A stretch of DNA of 55,109 nt from an uncultured Pelagibacteraceae bacterium (GTDB lineage: Bacteria; Pseudomonadota; Alphaproteobacteria; Pelagibacterales; Pelagibacteraceae), in contig CACEMD010000007.1 of the NCBI GenBank assembly GCA_902560625.1, positions 1 through 55,109 of the forward strand, read 5' to 3'. The position numbers and the translations under genes were made by a program. Below, piece after piece: positions 46,608-55,109 of this stretch; the first letter of the stretch is position 1; each line of letters starts with the position of its first letter. Below the pieces are notes generated by a model. That model was not told the DNA's origin, searched no databases, and saw nothing but the letters and a program-made list of their open reading frames with translations.

Positions 46608-47516
46608 TTAAATTTTTTTGAGCAATGAATTCAGATCTTTGTGGTCTATTTTTTGCCAGTTAGACATCTGCCCTCTAGCCCAAGTAGTTTGTCTTTTTGC
46701 ATATTGTCTTGTTTTTATGGAAATTAACTCTTTTGTTTGACTTAAATTAAGCTCTTTTGTCAAATATTTCTCAATTTCATTAAGTCCTATGACTTTTGCT
46801 GCACTTTTATCTTTATTGACTTTGTAGTTTAAAAAAATTTTCACCTCATTAGTGACGCCATCTTTGAATATTTTATCAACTCTTTTATTAATTCTTTTTA
46901 TCAGTTCAGATCTTGGAAATTCTATATAAATTTTACAGAAATCTTTGTCAAAAAAACTGTTGCTGGTTTTTTTAAAAAATTTAAAAATTGAGTTTTTTGA
47001 GTATTTCTTTATTTCATAGGCTCTAATAGATCTTTGAACATCATTTGGATTAATTTTATTTTTTACTAAAGGGTCTAATTTAATCAAATCTTTATAAAAT
47101 ATACTTTGACCTTTTTTCTTGTGTAATTTTCTTACATTATTTCTAAACCTTAAAGGAATTTTTGGCATCTCAACAAGTCCATGTGTTAATGCTTTAAAAT
47201 ATAGTCCTGTCCCTCCAACTAAAATTGGAGTCATTTTTTTTCTTTTGATTTGTTTGATTTTAATTTTTACTAGTCTTAACCAATTTCCAGTTGAAAAATT
47301 CCTTTTAGCTTTTTGAAACCCATATAAATGATGTTTTATTTTTTTTAAATCCTCTTTTTTTGGTCTTGAAGTTAAAATACTCAATTCTTTATAAACTTGC
47401 ATACTATCTGCATTTATAATTTCCCCATTTATTTTTTTAGCAAGTTTAATTGCAAATTTTGATTTTCCAGAAGCAGTTGGTCCTGCAATTAAAATAATCT
47501 TGGACTTAAGGTCCAT
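46608..47516 (-). CDS. miaA: tRNA dimethylallyltransferase MiaA
   Basis: The 302-residue enzyme adds a dimethylallyl group to A37 of tRNAs that read U-starting codons. The P-loop is IAGPTASGKSKFAIKLAKK, followed by INADSMQVYKELSILTSRP, ILVGGTGLYFKALTHGL and the C-terminal RQYAKRQTTWARGQ (tRNA-contacting). It follows degP by three bases, and no hfq gene follows as it does in enterobacteria. Confidence 0.95.
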   Translation of the reverse strand: MDLKSKIILIAGPTASGKSKFAIKLAKKINGEIINADSMQVYKELSILTSRPKKEDLKKIKHHLYGFQKAKRNFSTGNWLRLVKIKIKQIKRKKMTPILVGGTGLYFKALTHGLVEMPKIPLRFRNNVRKLHKKKGQSIFYKDLIKLDPLVKNKINPNDVQRSIRAYEIKKYSKNSIFKFFKKTSNSFFDKDFCKIYIEFPRSELIKRINKRVDKIFKDGVTNEVKIFLNYKVNKDKSAAKVIGLNEIEKYLTKELNLSQTKELISIKTRQYAKRQTTWARGQMSNWQKIDHKDLNSLLKKI

Positions 47517-47519
47517 TTA

Positions 47520-48929
47520 TTAATCTAGTTTTACACCAATATAACGTCTTTGGTTTTGATTATTATAAATAGCTATTAACATTGTCTTATCATTACTTCT
47601 TAAGGCAATTTTAACAAGATTTTCTAATTCTCCAATTGTTTTTATTTTTTTCTTTTGAGCCTCAACTATTATATTATTTAGTTTTACATCTTTAACTGGA
47701 CTATCTGGGTCAATTTTTGTAACAACTACTCCAGTGGTACTTAAGGGTAATTTTCTTGCCTCAATATCTTCTTTAGTTAAAAGTCTAACTGTTAATTTTA
47801 AACCTTCAATTAAAACTTGTTTTTTTGGTTTTTCTGGTTTTGCCTCAGCCTTAAAATCCTCTGAAGTTTCAAGTCTTCCTAATTTTATAGTTTTAGTAAT
47901 TTCTCTTTGATTTCTCCAAACTTTGACTTTCACCATTTTACCAACTTCTGTTTCGGCAACTATTTTTGGCAATTCTTTCATCTCGTTAATTAAAACTCCA
48001 TTAAATTCTAAAATTATATCCCCTGCTTTAATTCCTGCATCATCTGAGGGACTGTCTTCTGCAACACTTGCAACTAATGCACCTCTTGCTCTATCTAATT
48101 TTTCAACGTTCGCTATCTCGTCAGTAACAACTTGAATTCTTACACCTAACCAACCTCTTTTTGTTTCTCCATATTTAATAAGTTGTTTTATTACTTTCTG
48201 TGCGCTGTTAGATGGAATTGCAAAGCCAATACCTATTGATCCTGATTGACCTAAGATAGCTGTATTAATTCCTATAACATTACCATTTAAATCAAATAAA
48301 GGTCCTCCTGAATTTCCCTGATTTATCGAAGCATCTGTTTGTATAAAATCCTCATATCTTGCTAATCCTATACTTCTATTTCTTGCTGAAATAATCCCTG
48401 AAGTGACAGTACCTCCTAATCCGAAAGGATTTCCTATAGCAATTACCCAATCTCCAATCCTAGCTTTATCTGAATCTCCAAATTGAACTGGTATGAATTT
48501 TTCATCTGACTCTATTTGTAATACAGCAACATCTGATAGAGGATCAGCACCAACTATCTTTGCTTTATATTCTTCTTCACCGTTAACTCTTACTACAATA
48601 TCATCTGCACCTTGTATTACATGATTATTTGTAATGACTATGCCCTTTTCATCAATTATAAAACCTGAACCAAGTGCACTTGCCTGCCTTTGTTGGGGAG
48701 TTCCAAAATCTTTAAACATATCTTCAAAAGGTGATCCAGGAGGGAATTCAAATGGAAATGGATTAGATCTTGTTGTTGTAATTGTTTGTGTTGTTGAGAT
48801 ATTGACGACAGATGGCATTAACTTTTCAGCAAGGTCTGCAAATGAACTTGGAATACTTTGTGCAGAACTTTTAATGCCTACAAAAAAGCATAAAAAAATG
48901 ATGTAGATGTTGAATTTTATTAATTTCAT
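47520..48929 (-). CDS. degP: Periplasmic serine protease DegP/DegQ (HtrA)
   Basis: The 469-residue protein has a signal peptide (FNIYIIFLCFFVGIKSSAQS), a trypsin-like domain with catalytic His in ITNNHVIQGA, Asp in DPLSDVAVLQ and Ser in INQGNSGGPLF, and two PDZ domains (RGWLGVRIQVV, then LIEGLKLTVRLLT). It degrades or holds misfolded envelope proteins. The second PDZ ends with YIGVKLD. It lies downstream of hflK-hflC and the small DUF2065 protein, a common alphaproteobacterial order. Confidence 0.95.
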   Translation of the reverse strand: MKLIKFNIYIIFLCFFVGIKSSAQSIPSSFADLAEKLMPSVVNISTTQTITTTRSNPFPFEFPPGSPFEDMFKDFGTPQQRQASALGSGFIIDEKGIVITNNHVIQGADDIVVRVNGEEEYKAKIVGADPLSDVAVLQIESDEKFIPVQFGDSDKARIGDWVIAIGNPFGLGGTVTSGIISARNRSIGLARYEDFIQTDASINQGNSGGPLFDLNGNVIGINTAILGQSGSIGIGFAIPSNSAQKVIKQLIKYGETKRGWLGVRIQVVTDEIANVEKLDRARGALVASVAEDSPSDDAGIKAGDIILEFNGVLINEMKELPKIVAETEVGKMVKVKVWRNQREITKTIKLGRLETSEDFKAEAKPEKPKKQVLIEGLKLTVRLLTKEDIEARKLPLSTTGVVVTKIDPDSPVKDVKLNNIIVEAQKKKIKTIGELENLVKIALRSNDKTMLIAIYNNQNQRRYIGVKLD

Positions 48930-48932
48930 TTT

Positions 48933-49118
48933 TTAACTCTTGAAATACCAAACTATTATAAATCCGATAATAGCAAAAATTAGTCCTCCTGTTCTTAGCT
49001 GACTATCATTTATATCATTTAATTTTTTTAACATACTTTTCATTTTTGATGGAAATATGGCGTATAAAATTCCTTCTATAAATAAGAAAAGACCAAATGC
49101 AATGATCAATTCTTTCAT
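48933..49118 (-). CDS. DUF2065 small membrane protein (YjeT-like)
   Basis: The 61-residue protein has two membrane helices (ELIIAFGLFLFIEGILYAIF and GGLIFAIIGFIIVWYF) around a short polar loop (SQLRTGGL). This fits the DUF2065/YjeT family often found beside hflC. The gene is packed between hflC (five-base gap) and degP (three-base gap). Its function is not known. Confidence 0.85.
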   Translation of the reverse strand: MKELIIAFGLFLFIEGILYAIFPSKMKSMLKKLNDINDSQLRTGGLIFAIIGFIIVWYFKS

Positions 49119-49123
49119 GAAAT

Positions 49124-49993
49124 TTACTGTGTTTGAGGTTTTATATTCCCAAAGAATTTAAAAAACTCACTATCAGGAGATAAAATTAGTGACGTCTCTC
49201 CACCAATTAAAGCTTTTTCATATGCTTGCATTGATCTGTAAAAAGCAAAAAATTCTGGATCCTGGCCAAAGGCTCCAGCAAAAATTTTGTTTCTTTGCCC
49301 GTCTCCTTCACCTTTCATAATCTCAGATTTTTTTTCTGCCTCAGCTAAAATAACTGTTACCTCTTTATCGGCTGTTGATGTAATTGTAATTGCCATTTCA
49401 GCACCTTTTGCTCTAAATTCTTTTGCTTCTCTCTCTCTTTCAGTTTGCATTCTTCTAAAAATCGCTTCACTGTTAGCCGGCGGTAAATCAGCTCTCTTAA
49501 TTCTGACATCTACAATATTTATTCCAAAATTTTCTGCCTCTGCGTTTACACCATCTTGAATTAATGTCATTTGTTTAGTTCTGTCCTCGGATAAAAGTGT
49601 TTGCAATCTTTGTCTACCTAGAACGTTCCTTATTCTTGAGTTTATAATTGTTGATAATCTAGATCTTGCAACCCTTTCGTTTCCAACCGAGATATAAAAC
49701 TTTAAAGGGTCAACTATTTGAAATCTTGCAAAAGCATCAACAATCAATCTTTTTTGATCTGATGCAATTACCTCTTCTGGAGGCGTATCCAAATTTAAAA
49801 TTCTTTTATCTAAAAAAACAACGTTTTGAATAAAAGGTATTTTAAAGTTTAGTCCTGGTTTTTCTATAATTCTTTTAGGATCACCAAATTGAAGAACTAT
49901 CGCTTGGTTTATCTCTTTAACAATAAAAATTGAAAAATATAATGTAGCGAATATTAGAATTATTAACGGTATTAAAATTTTTTTAGCATTCAT
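49124..49993 (-). CDS. hflC: HflC, FtsH-protease modulator (SPFH family)
   Basis: The 289-residue protein has an N-terminal membrane helix (ILIPLIILIFATLYFSIFIV) and an SPFH/band 7 domain in the periplasm (NQAIVLQFGDPKRIIEKPGL). A long helical part with RMQTEREREAKEFRAKGAE leads to an end segment FFAFYRSMQAYEKAL. With HflK it forms a large cage around FtsH and limits its action on membrane proteins. The start overlaps the hflK stop by one base. Confidence 0.95.
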   Translation of the reverse strand: MNAKKILIPLIILIFATLYFSIFIVKEINQAIVLQFGDPKRIIEKPGLNFKIPFIQNVVFLDKRILNLDTPPEEVIASDQKRLIVDAFARFQIVDPLKFYISVGNERVARSRLSTIINSRIRNVLGRQRLQTLLSEDRTKQMTLIQDGVNAEAENFGINIVDVRIKRADLPPANSEAIFRRMQTEREREAKEFRAKGAEMAITITSTADKEVTVILAEAEKKSEIMKGEGDGQRNKIFAGAFGQDPEFFAFYRSMQAYEKALIGGETSLILSPDSEFFKFFGNIKPQTQ

Positions 49994-51084
49994 TAGTTTG
50001 TAGCCTTCTTTTGAAGTTCATTTAATGGTAAGTATGGAACTACTCCAGAACCTGCATTCTGTTCAATAATTACTTTGTTAATATCAGCAAGTACTTTTTC
50101 CATAGTCTCTAAGTACATTCTATCTTTAGTTACAATTTTTGCTTTTTTATATTCGTCAAATATTGATACAAATCTACTTGCTTCACCCTCTGCTTTTGCA
50201 ACTACTTCTTTTTTATAAGCCTCTGCTGCTTGTAAAATTTTTGCAGCCTCTCCTCTTGCTCTTGGGATCACATCATTTGCATAAGCTTCCGCCTCATTTT
50301 TTGACCTTTCCATATCTGCTCTTGCAGCCTGTACGTCTCTAAACGCATCTATCACCTGGTCTGGTGGATCTGCTTTTTGTGTTTGTACTTGAGTAATTTG
50401 AATTCCTGAATTGTATTCATCTAAAATTTCTTGGATAATTGTTTCAGTATCAGATTCTATAACTGATCTTCCTTCTGTTAAAATTGATTGGATATTTGAT
50501 CTTGCAATTACCTCTCTCATTGCGGTTTCTGCTGCTGCCTTAACTGTTCCTTGTGGATCCTGTATTTTAAATAAAAAGTTTCCAGCGTCTTTGATTACCC
50601 AAAAAACAGAAAAATCAATGTTTACTATATTCTCATCTCCTGTAAGCATCAAACTTTCCTCTGGAACATCAGCAACTCCACTTGAGCTAAAACCTGTGTC
50701 TCTTTCAGATCTAAATCCAATATCCATTCTATTAACTTTTGTTACCTTAGGAGTTAAAACACTTTCTATTGGGTAAGGTAAGTGATAATTTAAACCTGGT
50801 TGAGTTGTTTTTACAAATTTTCCAAATCTTAAAACTACTCCTTGTTCGTCAGGTAAAACCCTATACAATCCGCTCGCAACCCAAATTAAAGATAATATCA
50901 CAAGCCCTAAAATTATTGATTTTGCTCCACCTTTTCCACCACCAGGTAAAATTTTATTTATAGAATTTTGAATTTTTTTTATTACTTCTTCGATGTCTGG
51001 AGGTGTTGGGCCTCTTCTAAAGCCTCCGTTACCTCCACCTCCTGGAGGTGTTCCCCATGGACTTTGATTTTTAAATATGCTCAT
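49993..51084 (-). CDS. hflK: HflK, FtsH-protease modulator (SPFH family)
   Basis: The 363-residue protein has a Gly/Pro-rich cytoplasmic start (SPWGTPPGGGGNGGFRRGPT), one membrane helix (about residues 57-77) and an SPFH domain (EQGVVLRFGKFVKTTQPGLN). A coiled-coil region follows (RADMERSKNEAEAYANDVIP). It partners HflC. It is divergent from the Mrp-type ATPase gene with 51 bp between them. Confidence 0.95.
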   Translation of the reverse strand: MSIFKNQSPWGTPPGGGGNGGFRRGPTPPDIEEVIKKIQNSINKILPGGGKGGAKSIILGLVILSLIWVASGLYRVLPDEQGVVLRFGKFVKTTQPGLNYHLPYPIESVLTPKVTKVNRMDIGFRSERDTGFSSSGVADVPEESLMLTGDENIVNIDFSVFWVIKDAGNFLFKIQDPQGTVKAAAETAMREVIARSNIQSILTEGRSVIESDTETIIQEILDEYNSGIQITQVQTQKADPPDQVIDAFRDVQAARADMERSKNEAEAYANDVIPRARGEAAKILQAAEAYKKEVVAKAEGEASRFVSIFDEYKKAKIVTKDRMYLETMEKVLADINKVIIEQNAGSGVVPYLPLNELQKKATN

Positions 51085-51135
51085 ATGACTTTCTATATAG
51101 TGTCTTTATTGTTAAAAACAAGGTAACTTAAATTT

Positions 51136-51960
51136 ATGAATAATAAAAACCCAGGTTTAAATGATGAATTAAAGGTAAAAGCTCAATCAAAAAACATTAA
51201 AAAAAACCCCATAAATGGAACAAAATACACCATAGCAATTTCAAGCGCCAAAGGCGGAGTAGGAAAATCGACATTTGCGACAAATATATCTTTAGCTTTA
51301 AAAAAATTAGGATGCAAAATTGGTTTACTTGATGCTGATATTTACGGACCTTCTCTGCCAAAATTATTTTCTATAAATGAAAAACCCACAAGTGAGGGAA
51401 ATATACTTAATCCAATAATTAAATATAATATTCAATGTATGTCTATTGGCTTCTTAACGGAAGAACAAACTCCAATGATATGGAGAGGGCCAATGGTGAC
51501 AAGTGCAATTAGAACTTTTACTCAGAAAGTGGCATGGAAAGATCTTGATTTTATAATTGTGGATATGCCACCAGGAACTGGTGATACACAATTAACATTT
51601 TCTCAAGAAATTAATATGGATGGGGTTATAATAATATCAACTCCTCAAGAAATTGCTCTACAAGACGTCAAAAGAGGAATAAATATGTTTGATAAGCTTG
51701 GTGTAAAAATTATTGGTCTTGTTGATAATATGAGCCACTTTATAGGAGACGATGGAAAGAAATATGCAATTTTTGGTCAAGGTGGTGTTAAGAGAACAGC
51801 GGATGAATTCAAAAAGGATTTTCTTGGCGAAATCCCAATAAATTCAGATATAGGAAAACTTGGCGATGAAGGAATGCCTATAGTAGAAAAAGACTCTGAG
51901 CATGAAATTTCAAAAATTTACTTAAGCTTGGCAAAAAAAATTAAATCTGTTTATCTTTGA
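51136..51960 (+). CDS. Mrp/ApbC-type P-loop ATPase (iron-sulfur carrier family)
   Basis: The 274-residue protein has the deviant Walker [34 protein letters not shown], and [20 protein letters not shown]. The N-terminal DUF59 domain found in longer Mrp proteins is absent. The CxxC pair that holds the bridging Fe-S cluster in many members is also absent; that place reads [20 protein letters not shown]. Iron-sulfur delivery is therefore a family-level guess. It converges on thyX with a 20-base overlap of the coding ends. Confidence 0.9.
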   Translation: MNNKNPGLNDELKVKAQSKNIKKNPINGTKYTIAISSAKGGVGKSTFATNISLALKKLGCKIGLLDADIYGPSLPKLFSINEKPTSEGNILNPIIKYNIQCMSIGFLTEEQTPMIWRGPMVTSAIRTFTQKVAWKDLDFIIVDMPPGTGDTQLTFSQEINMDGVIIISTPQEIALQDVKRGINMFDKLGVKIIGLVDNMSHFIGDDGKKYAIFGQGGVKRTADEFKKDFLGEIPINSDIGKLGDEGMPIVEKDSEHEISKIYLSLAKKIKSVYL

Positions 51961-52888
51961 GATTGAAAGCCTCCATCAACTCATTCCACTCTCTTTTTGA
52001 TAATCCTGATTCTTCTGCATTAACTTTTTCACCCCTAATAAATTTTTGAATTATAATTTTGCCTTTAGCAGAAACTTCTGTCCCTCCAACTCTATAATCC
52101 ATAAATGCTTCATATGTAATTGGGGTCCATCTTTTTAATGTATCAAGCATAACATCTGCATATGCCCTTATTTCGTATTGGGCATGATGATCAGCTCTTA
52201 ATCTTAAAAAATTCATTAAGTTTAATAAGTCAGTTTTCCAATACCATTGGGTGTAAGTATTTAACGTTAAATTCATTCTTGCTAGCTCTCTTGCTAGTCC
52301 AGTTTCTTTTTCATCAATAACAGATCCATCATATCTTTCGTTTAGCATCATTTCGTAGTTATCATAAGTTTGCTCTGCATCTTTCTTTAATAAATTTAAA
52401 ACTTTCTTAGCCTGTTCGCCCTTAATAATGTTTCCTCTTCCTTGTCTATTGTTTTTTGATTGAGCTGCAAGATGTTCTGTGGAAGGAAGATAAAACTCTT
52501 TATCTAATATTGAGTATCTTGCTGAATACTCATTAACATTTGCTGTCCTATGTCTTATCCACTGCCTAGCTATAAAAATTGGTAGTTTAACATGATATTT
52601 TATTTCACACATTTCAAAAGGAGTGCTATGCCAATGTCTCATTAGATATTTAATTAAACCAGAATCTGTTGAAACTTTTTTTGTTCCCTTCCCATAGGAG
52701 ACTCTTGCAGCTTGAACGATTGAGGTATCATCTCCCATATAATCTATTACTCTTATGAAACCATGATCTAAGATTGGAATTGCTTCAAAAAGAATTTTTT
52801 CTAGTTCAGGGGCAGTTACTCTTTTAGTTTTAAACTCTTGAGACTGAAGTTCTTTAATTTCTTGTTGTTGTTCCTTAGTTAATTTCAT
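51941..52888 (-). CDS. thyX: Flavin-dependent thymidylate synthase ThyX
   Basis: The 315-residue enzyme makes dTMP from dUMP with FAD and methylene-THF. The ThyX signature RHRx7S is present in [18 protein letters not shown]. Other family segments are [20 protein letters not shown], the nucleotide-binding [14 protein letters not shown] and the start of the core at [18 protein letters not shown]. ThyX instead of ThyA is usual for streamlined alphaproteobacteria. A MazG-like nucleotide pyrophosphohydrolase is encoded beyond the tmRNA. Confidence 0.95.
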   Translation of the reverse strand: MKLTKEQQQEIKELQSQEFKTKRVTAPELEKILFEAIPILDHGFIRVIDYMGDDTSIVQAARVSYGKGTKKVSTDSGLIKYLMRHWHSTPFEMCEIKYHVKLPIFIARQWIRHRTANVNEYSARYSILDKEFYLPSTEHLAAQSKNNRQGRGNIIKGEQAKKVLNLLKKDAEQTYDNYEMMLNERYDGSVIDEKETGLARELARMNLTLNTYTQWYWKTDLLNLMNFLRLRADHHAQYEIRAYADVMLDTLKRWTPITYEAFMDYRVGGTEVSAKGKIIIQKFIRGEKVNAEESGLSKREWNELMEAFNLKDKQI

Positions 52889-52934
52889 GAATAATTTATT
52901 GAATCTCTTTTTTTAAGTTTTATATTATTAGCGT

Positions 52935-53190
52935 TGGTTTTCCAACTATGACGATAAACGAATTTCGTAATAAGCATTGCGGACGTGGGGGCAGTACCCA
53001 CCACCTCCACCAAATACAACTTAAGGGGGTGAAATAGGCTCGACGGATGTCTAAAGGTTATTTTTTCGTTCGGTATTGTTCCGCCGTGATGGGCTAATTT
53101 ATAAATGCTAACGAAAGTTACGCACTTGCAGCTTAATTAATTTATTAATTAAGTTACGGGGTTTGGGGCACCTGGCAACAGAACGCCCCC
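52935..53190 (+). ncRNA. ssrA: tmRNA (ssrA), circularly permuted two-piece form
   Basis: The acceptor piece comes first and ends in an encoded CCA at 53010-53012. Its CACCTCC (53002-53008) pairs with GGGGGTG at 53025-53031, the start of the coding piece, which continues with GAAATAGGCTCGACGG as in known tmRNAs. The short stretch between (about 53013-53024) is removed in the two-piece form. The tag frame at 53107-53136 encodes ANESYALAA then TAA, a typical SsrA degron. A 9-bp-arm hairpin (CTTAATTAA/TTAATTAAG) follows, then a GGGGC/GCCCC stem with a GCAA loop near the 3' end. The loop of the T-arm reads GGCAGTA, not the usual TTC type. Transcript ends are approximate. Confidence 0.93.
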
Positions 53191-53207
53191 TTTGCTAATT
53201 AACTTTT

Positions 53208-53576
53208 TTACAAAAATTTACTTAAATCTGGTTGAAAATATTTTGGCCCTTTCATAACTTTTCCAGCATCGTTATAAATAGGTTTTCCGTCTTCACCTAA
53301 TTTGCTCATGTTCGATTTTTGAACTTCATCAAAACAGTTATCGAGATTTACACCAAAAGCGTGTCCGGCTCCATAAGTTACATAGAGAATATCCGTTAAT
53401 GCATCTACAACCTCTTTTAAATCATTTTTTTTCATTGCCTCTTTAAACTCTGTTAATTCTTCTTCAATTAAATCAATTCTTAATTTATTAATCTTTTCAT
53501 CACTTAAACCTGGTCTTGTCTTTACCTCTTGGCCAAAAGTTTTCATGAATAATCCTACTTTTTCAAAATTTGTCAT
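53208..53576 (-). CDS. MazG-like nucleotide pyrophosphohydrolase
   Basis: The 122-residue protein belongs to the all-alpha NTP pyrophosphatase group (MazG/HisE-like). Metal-binding acids are visible in LRIDLIEEELTEFKEAMKK and VVDALTDILYVTYGAGHAFG, the EExxE and DxxxD pattern. The tail with KSNMSKLGEDGKPIYNDAGK and GPKYFQPDL is typical of members annotated as phosphoribosyl-ATP pyrophosphohydrolase-like. It probably cleans non-canonical or surplus NTPs rather than acting in histidine synthesis, which is inference. Confidence 0.85.
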   Translation of the reverse strand: MTNFEKVGLFMKTFGQEVKTRPGLSDEKINKLRIDLIEEELTEFKEAMKKNDLKEVVDALTDILYVTYGAGHAFGVNLDNCFDEVQKSNMSKLGEDGKPIYNDAGKVMKGPKYFQPDLSKFL

Positions 53577-53638
53577 AAAGCTCCTATTTAACTTTTTTGA
53601 TACATAATGTATAAGATATTACATCTAATTTTAATGTT

Positions 53639-55027
53639 ATGAAAACAAGAAAAGAATACGACAGCATCGGAGGAATTGATGTGCCTGTGGATAAGTATTG
53701 GGGAGCCTCAACTCAAAGATCAAGTAAATATTTTGATATCGGAGAAGTTTTAGTTGAAACAATCATAATTAAATCGATTGCAATAATAAAAAAAGCAGTT
53801 GCAGTTGTTAACACAAAAAATAAAGATATAGATAAAAGACTTAGTGCAGCTATTATTAAAGCCTCAAATGAAGTCATTTCTGGAAAATTAAATAATAATT
53901 TTCCCCTAAAAGTTTGGCAAACTGGTTCAGGAACTCAGACTAATATGAATGTAAATGAAGTAATTGCAAACAGAGCAATCGAAATTCTTGGTGGAAAAAA
54001 AGGTTCAAAAAAACCTGTTCACCCTAATGATCATGTAAATAAATCCCAATCTACAAATGATGTATTTCCAACAGCAATGCATATGTCGATTGCAATAACT
54101 ACAAAAAATAAATTGATACCTAATCTTAATTTACTTAACAATGCTTTAAAAAAAAAATCTAAAGAATTTAATAAAATAATTAAAGTTGGAAGAACACATC
54201 TACAAGATGCAACACCATTAACTTTAGGACAAGAATTTTCAGCATATACTTCTCAATTAAGCCAATGTATCAATAGAATAAAAATTGCCTTAGAGGAAAT
54301 TTATTATTTAGCACAAGGAGGAACTGCTGTTGGGACAGGACTTAACACCAAAAAAGGTTTTGATAAAAAAGTTGTGAATGAGATAAAAAAAATTACAAAA
54401 CTACCGTTTAAGCCATCGTCTAACAAATTTGCGTCATTAGCCTCACACGACTCTATCGTTAATTTTTCAGGTGCACTTAATACTACGGCTGTATGCCTAA
54501 TGAAAATTGCAAATGATATAAGATTTTTAGGATCTGGACCAAGAGCTGGATATGGTGAGTTATTTTTGCCTTCTAATGAACCAGGATCATCTATTATGCC
54601 AGGAAAAGTAAATCCAACCCAATGTGAGGCTGTAACAATGGTTTGTGTAAAAGTAATTGGCAACCATAATGGAATAACGATGGCAGGTTCACATGGGCAT
54701 TTTGAATTAAATGTTTTCAAACCTTTAATAATTCATAATATTTTACAATCAATTAATATCATATCAGATTCCTCAAAAAATTTTTCTAAATATTGTGTAA
54801 GTGGCATCAAAGCGAATAAAAAAAGAATTAAAGAGTTATTGGATAACTCTTTAATGTTAGTCACAGCATTATCGCCTAAAATAGGATATGATAATGCTGC
54901 AAAAATAGCTAAACGTGCACATAAAAATAATACTAATTTGAAAACTGAAACAATGAAATTGGGACTAATCAGTGAAAAAGAATTTGATAAAATAGTTGAT
55001 CCTAAAAAACTAACTCAGCCAGAATAA
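53639..55027 (+). CDS. fumC: Fumarate hydratase class II
   Basis: The 462-residue cytoplasmic TCA-cycle enzyme hydrates fumarate to malate. Motifs of the aspartase/fumarase superfamily are complete: [59 protein letters not shown], and the mobile loop signature [16 protein letters not shown] with the catalytic Ser. The DUF-free compact form with a C-terminal [20 protein letters not shown] fits FumC length. It is divergent from the MazG-like gene. Confidence 0.97.
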   Translation: MKTRKEYDSIGGIDVPVDKYWGASTQRSSKYFDIGEVLVETIIIKSIAIIKKAVAVVNTKNKDIDKRLSAAIIKASNEVISGKLNNNFPLKVWQTGSGTQTNMNVNEVIANRAIEILGGKKGSKKPVHPNDHVNKSQSTNDVFPTAMHMSIAITTKNKLIPNLNLLNNALKKKSKEFNKIIKVGRTHLQDATPLTLGQEFSAYTSQLSQCINRIKIALEEIYYLAQGGTAVGTGLNTKKGFDKKVVNEIKKITKLPFKPSSNKFASLASHDSIVNFSGALNTTAVCLMKIANDIRFLGSGPRAGYGELFLPSNEPGSSIMPGKVNPTQCEAVTMVCVKVIGNHNGITMAGSHGHFELNVFKPLIIHNILQSINIISDSSKNFSKYCVSGIKANKKRIKELLDNSLMLVTALSPKIGYDNAAKIAKRAHKNNTNLKTETMKLGLISEKEFDKIVDPKKLTQPE

Positions 55028-55109
55028 GATATTGTTGAGCTTTGAATTATTTTTTTGAAAGTAGCCCAGTTAGTTATCTCCTCATAATTTAATTCAACAA
55101 TATTTTTTT
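55015..55109 (-). CDS. C-terminal end of an unidentified gene (cut by window edge)
   Basis: On the minus strand a frame is open from the right edge to a TGA at 55015-55017. It gives 31 residues ending in [21 protein letters not shown]. The codon pattern looks coding, and the stop would overlap the fumC end by 13 bases, tail to tail, as other convergent pairs here do. Too little is present to name it. Confidence 0.4.
   Translation of the reverse strand, partial: KNIVELNYEEITNWATFKKIIQSSTISYSG

Overview
The window is AT-rich and densely packed. It reads as the chromosome of a streamlined alphaproteobacterium, most likely a SAR11 (Pelagibacterales) relative. The evidence is a circularly permuted two-piece tmRNA gene of the alphaproteobacterial kind, ThyX in place of ThyA, very short intergenic gaps with many 1-4 bp gene overlaps, and the gene content. 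The genus is inferred; no rRNA lies in the window.

Left half (1-31.9 kb): an extracellular-structure region built around a complete type IV pilus. A FecR-domain protein with a lysine-rich repeated tail (running off the left edge) and a TPR/beta-barrel outer membrane protein come first, followed by two major-pilin-type genes. A STAS antagonist and an RsbW-like kinase lie divergently from those pilins. The pilus machine follows on the minus strand as one overlapping operon: a PilM-PilN fusion, PilO, a PilP-like protein, a PilQ/MshL secretin, PilB and PilC. Its 515 bp upstream region carries seven copies of an 11-bp element, six of them in pairs about 21 bp apart. Behind it is a second minus-strand operon: a GAF-SpoIIE phosphatase, a frameshifted small gene, a winged-helix regulator and an MFS transporter. 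Divergent from that operon are the prepilin peptidase PilD, a third pilin and a small membrane protein. A third minus-strand operon encodes PilT, four minor pilins (FimU, PilV, PilW, PilX), an unknown exported protein, a 1609-residue PilY1 and an autotransporter-like protein. Glutaredoxin, an unknown exported protein and an inverse-autotransporter-type barrel close this half.

Middle (32-36 kb): MsrB, two FkbM-family methyltransferases, an EamA-family transporter and a DadA-like amino-acid oxidoreductase.

Right half (36-55 kb): housekeeping. leuA and the rod-shape elongasome (mreB, mreC, mreD, mrdA, rodA) form one run. ilvB-ilvN-ilvC lies beside it, then hflK-hflC-DUF2065-degP-miaA. The window ends with an Mrp-family ATPase, thyX, the tmRNA gene, a MazG-like pyrophosphohydrolase, fumC and the tail of one further gene.

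The most interesting theme is regulation of the pilus. A phosphatase, a STAS antagonist and an anti-sigma-type kinase (a partner-switching set) flank the pilus machine. A related short motif, C(T/C)ATT(T/C)T(G/T)GG, recurs in five intergenic regions upstream of pilus, FecR and partner-switch genes. The pilM-pilN promoter region additionally holds the paired 11-bp array. These links are read from sequence alone and are inference.
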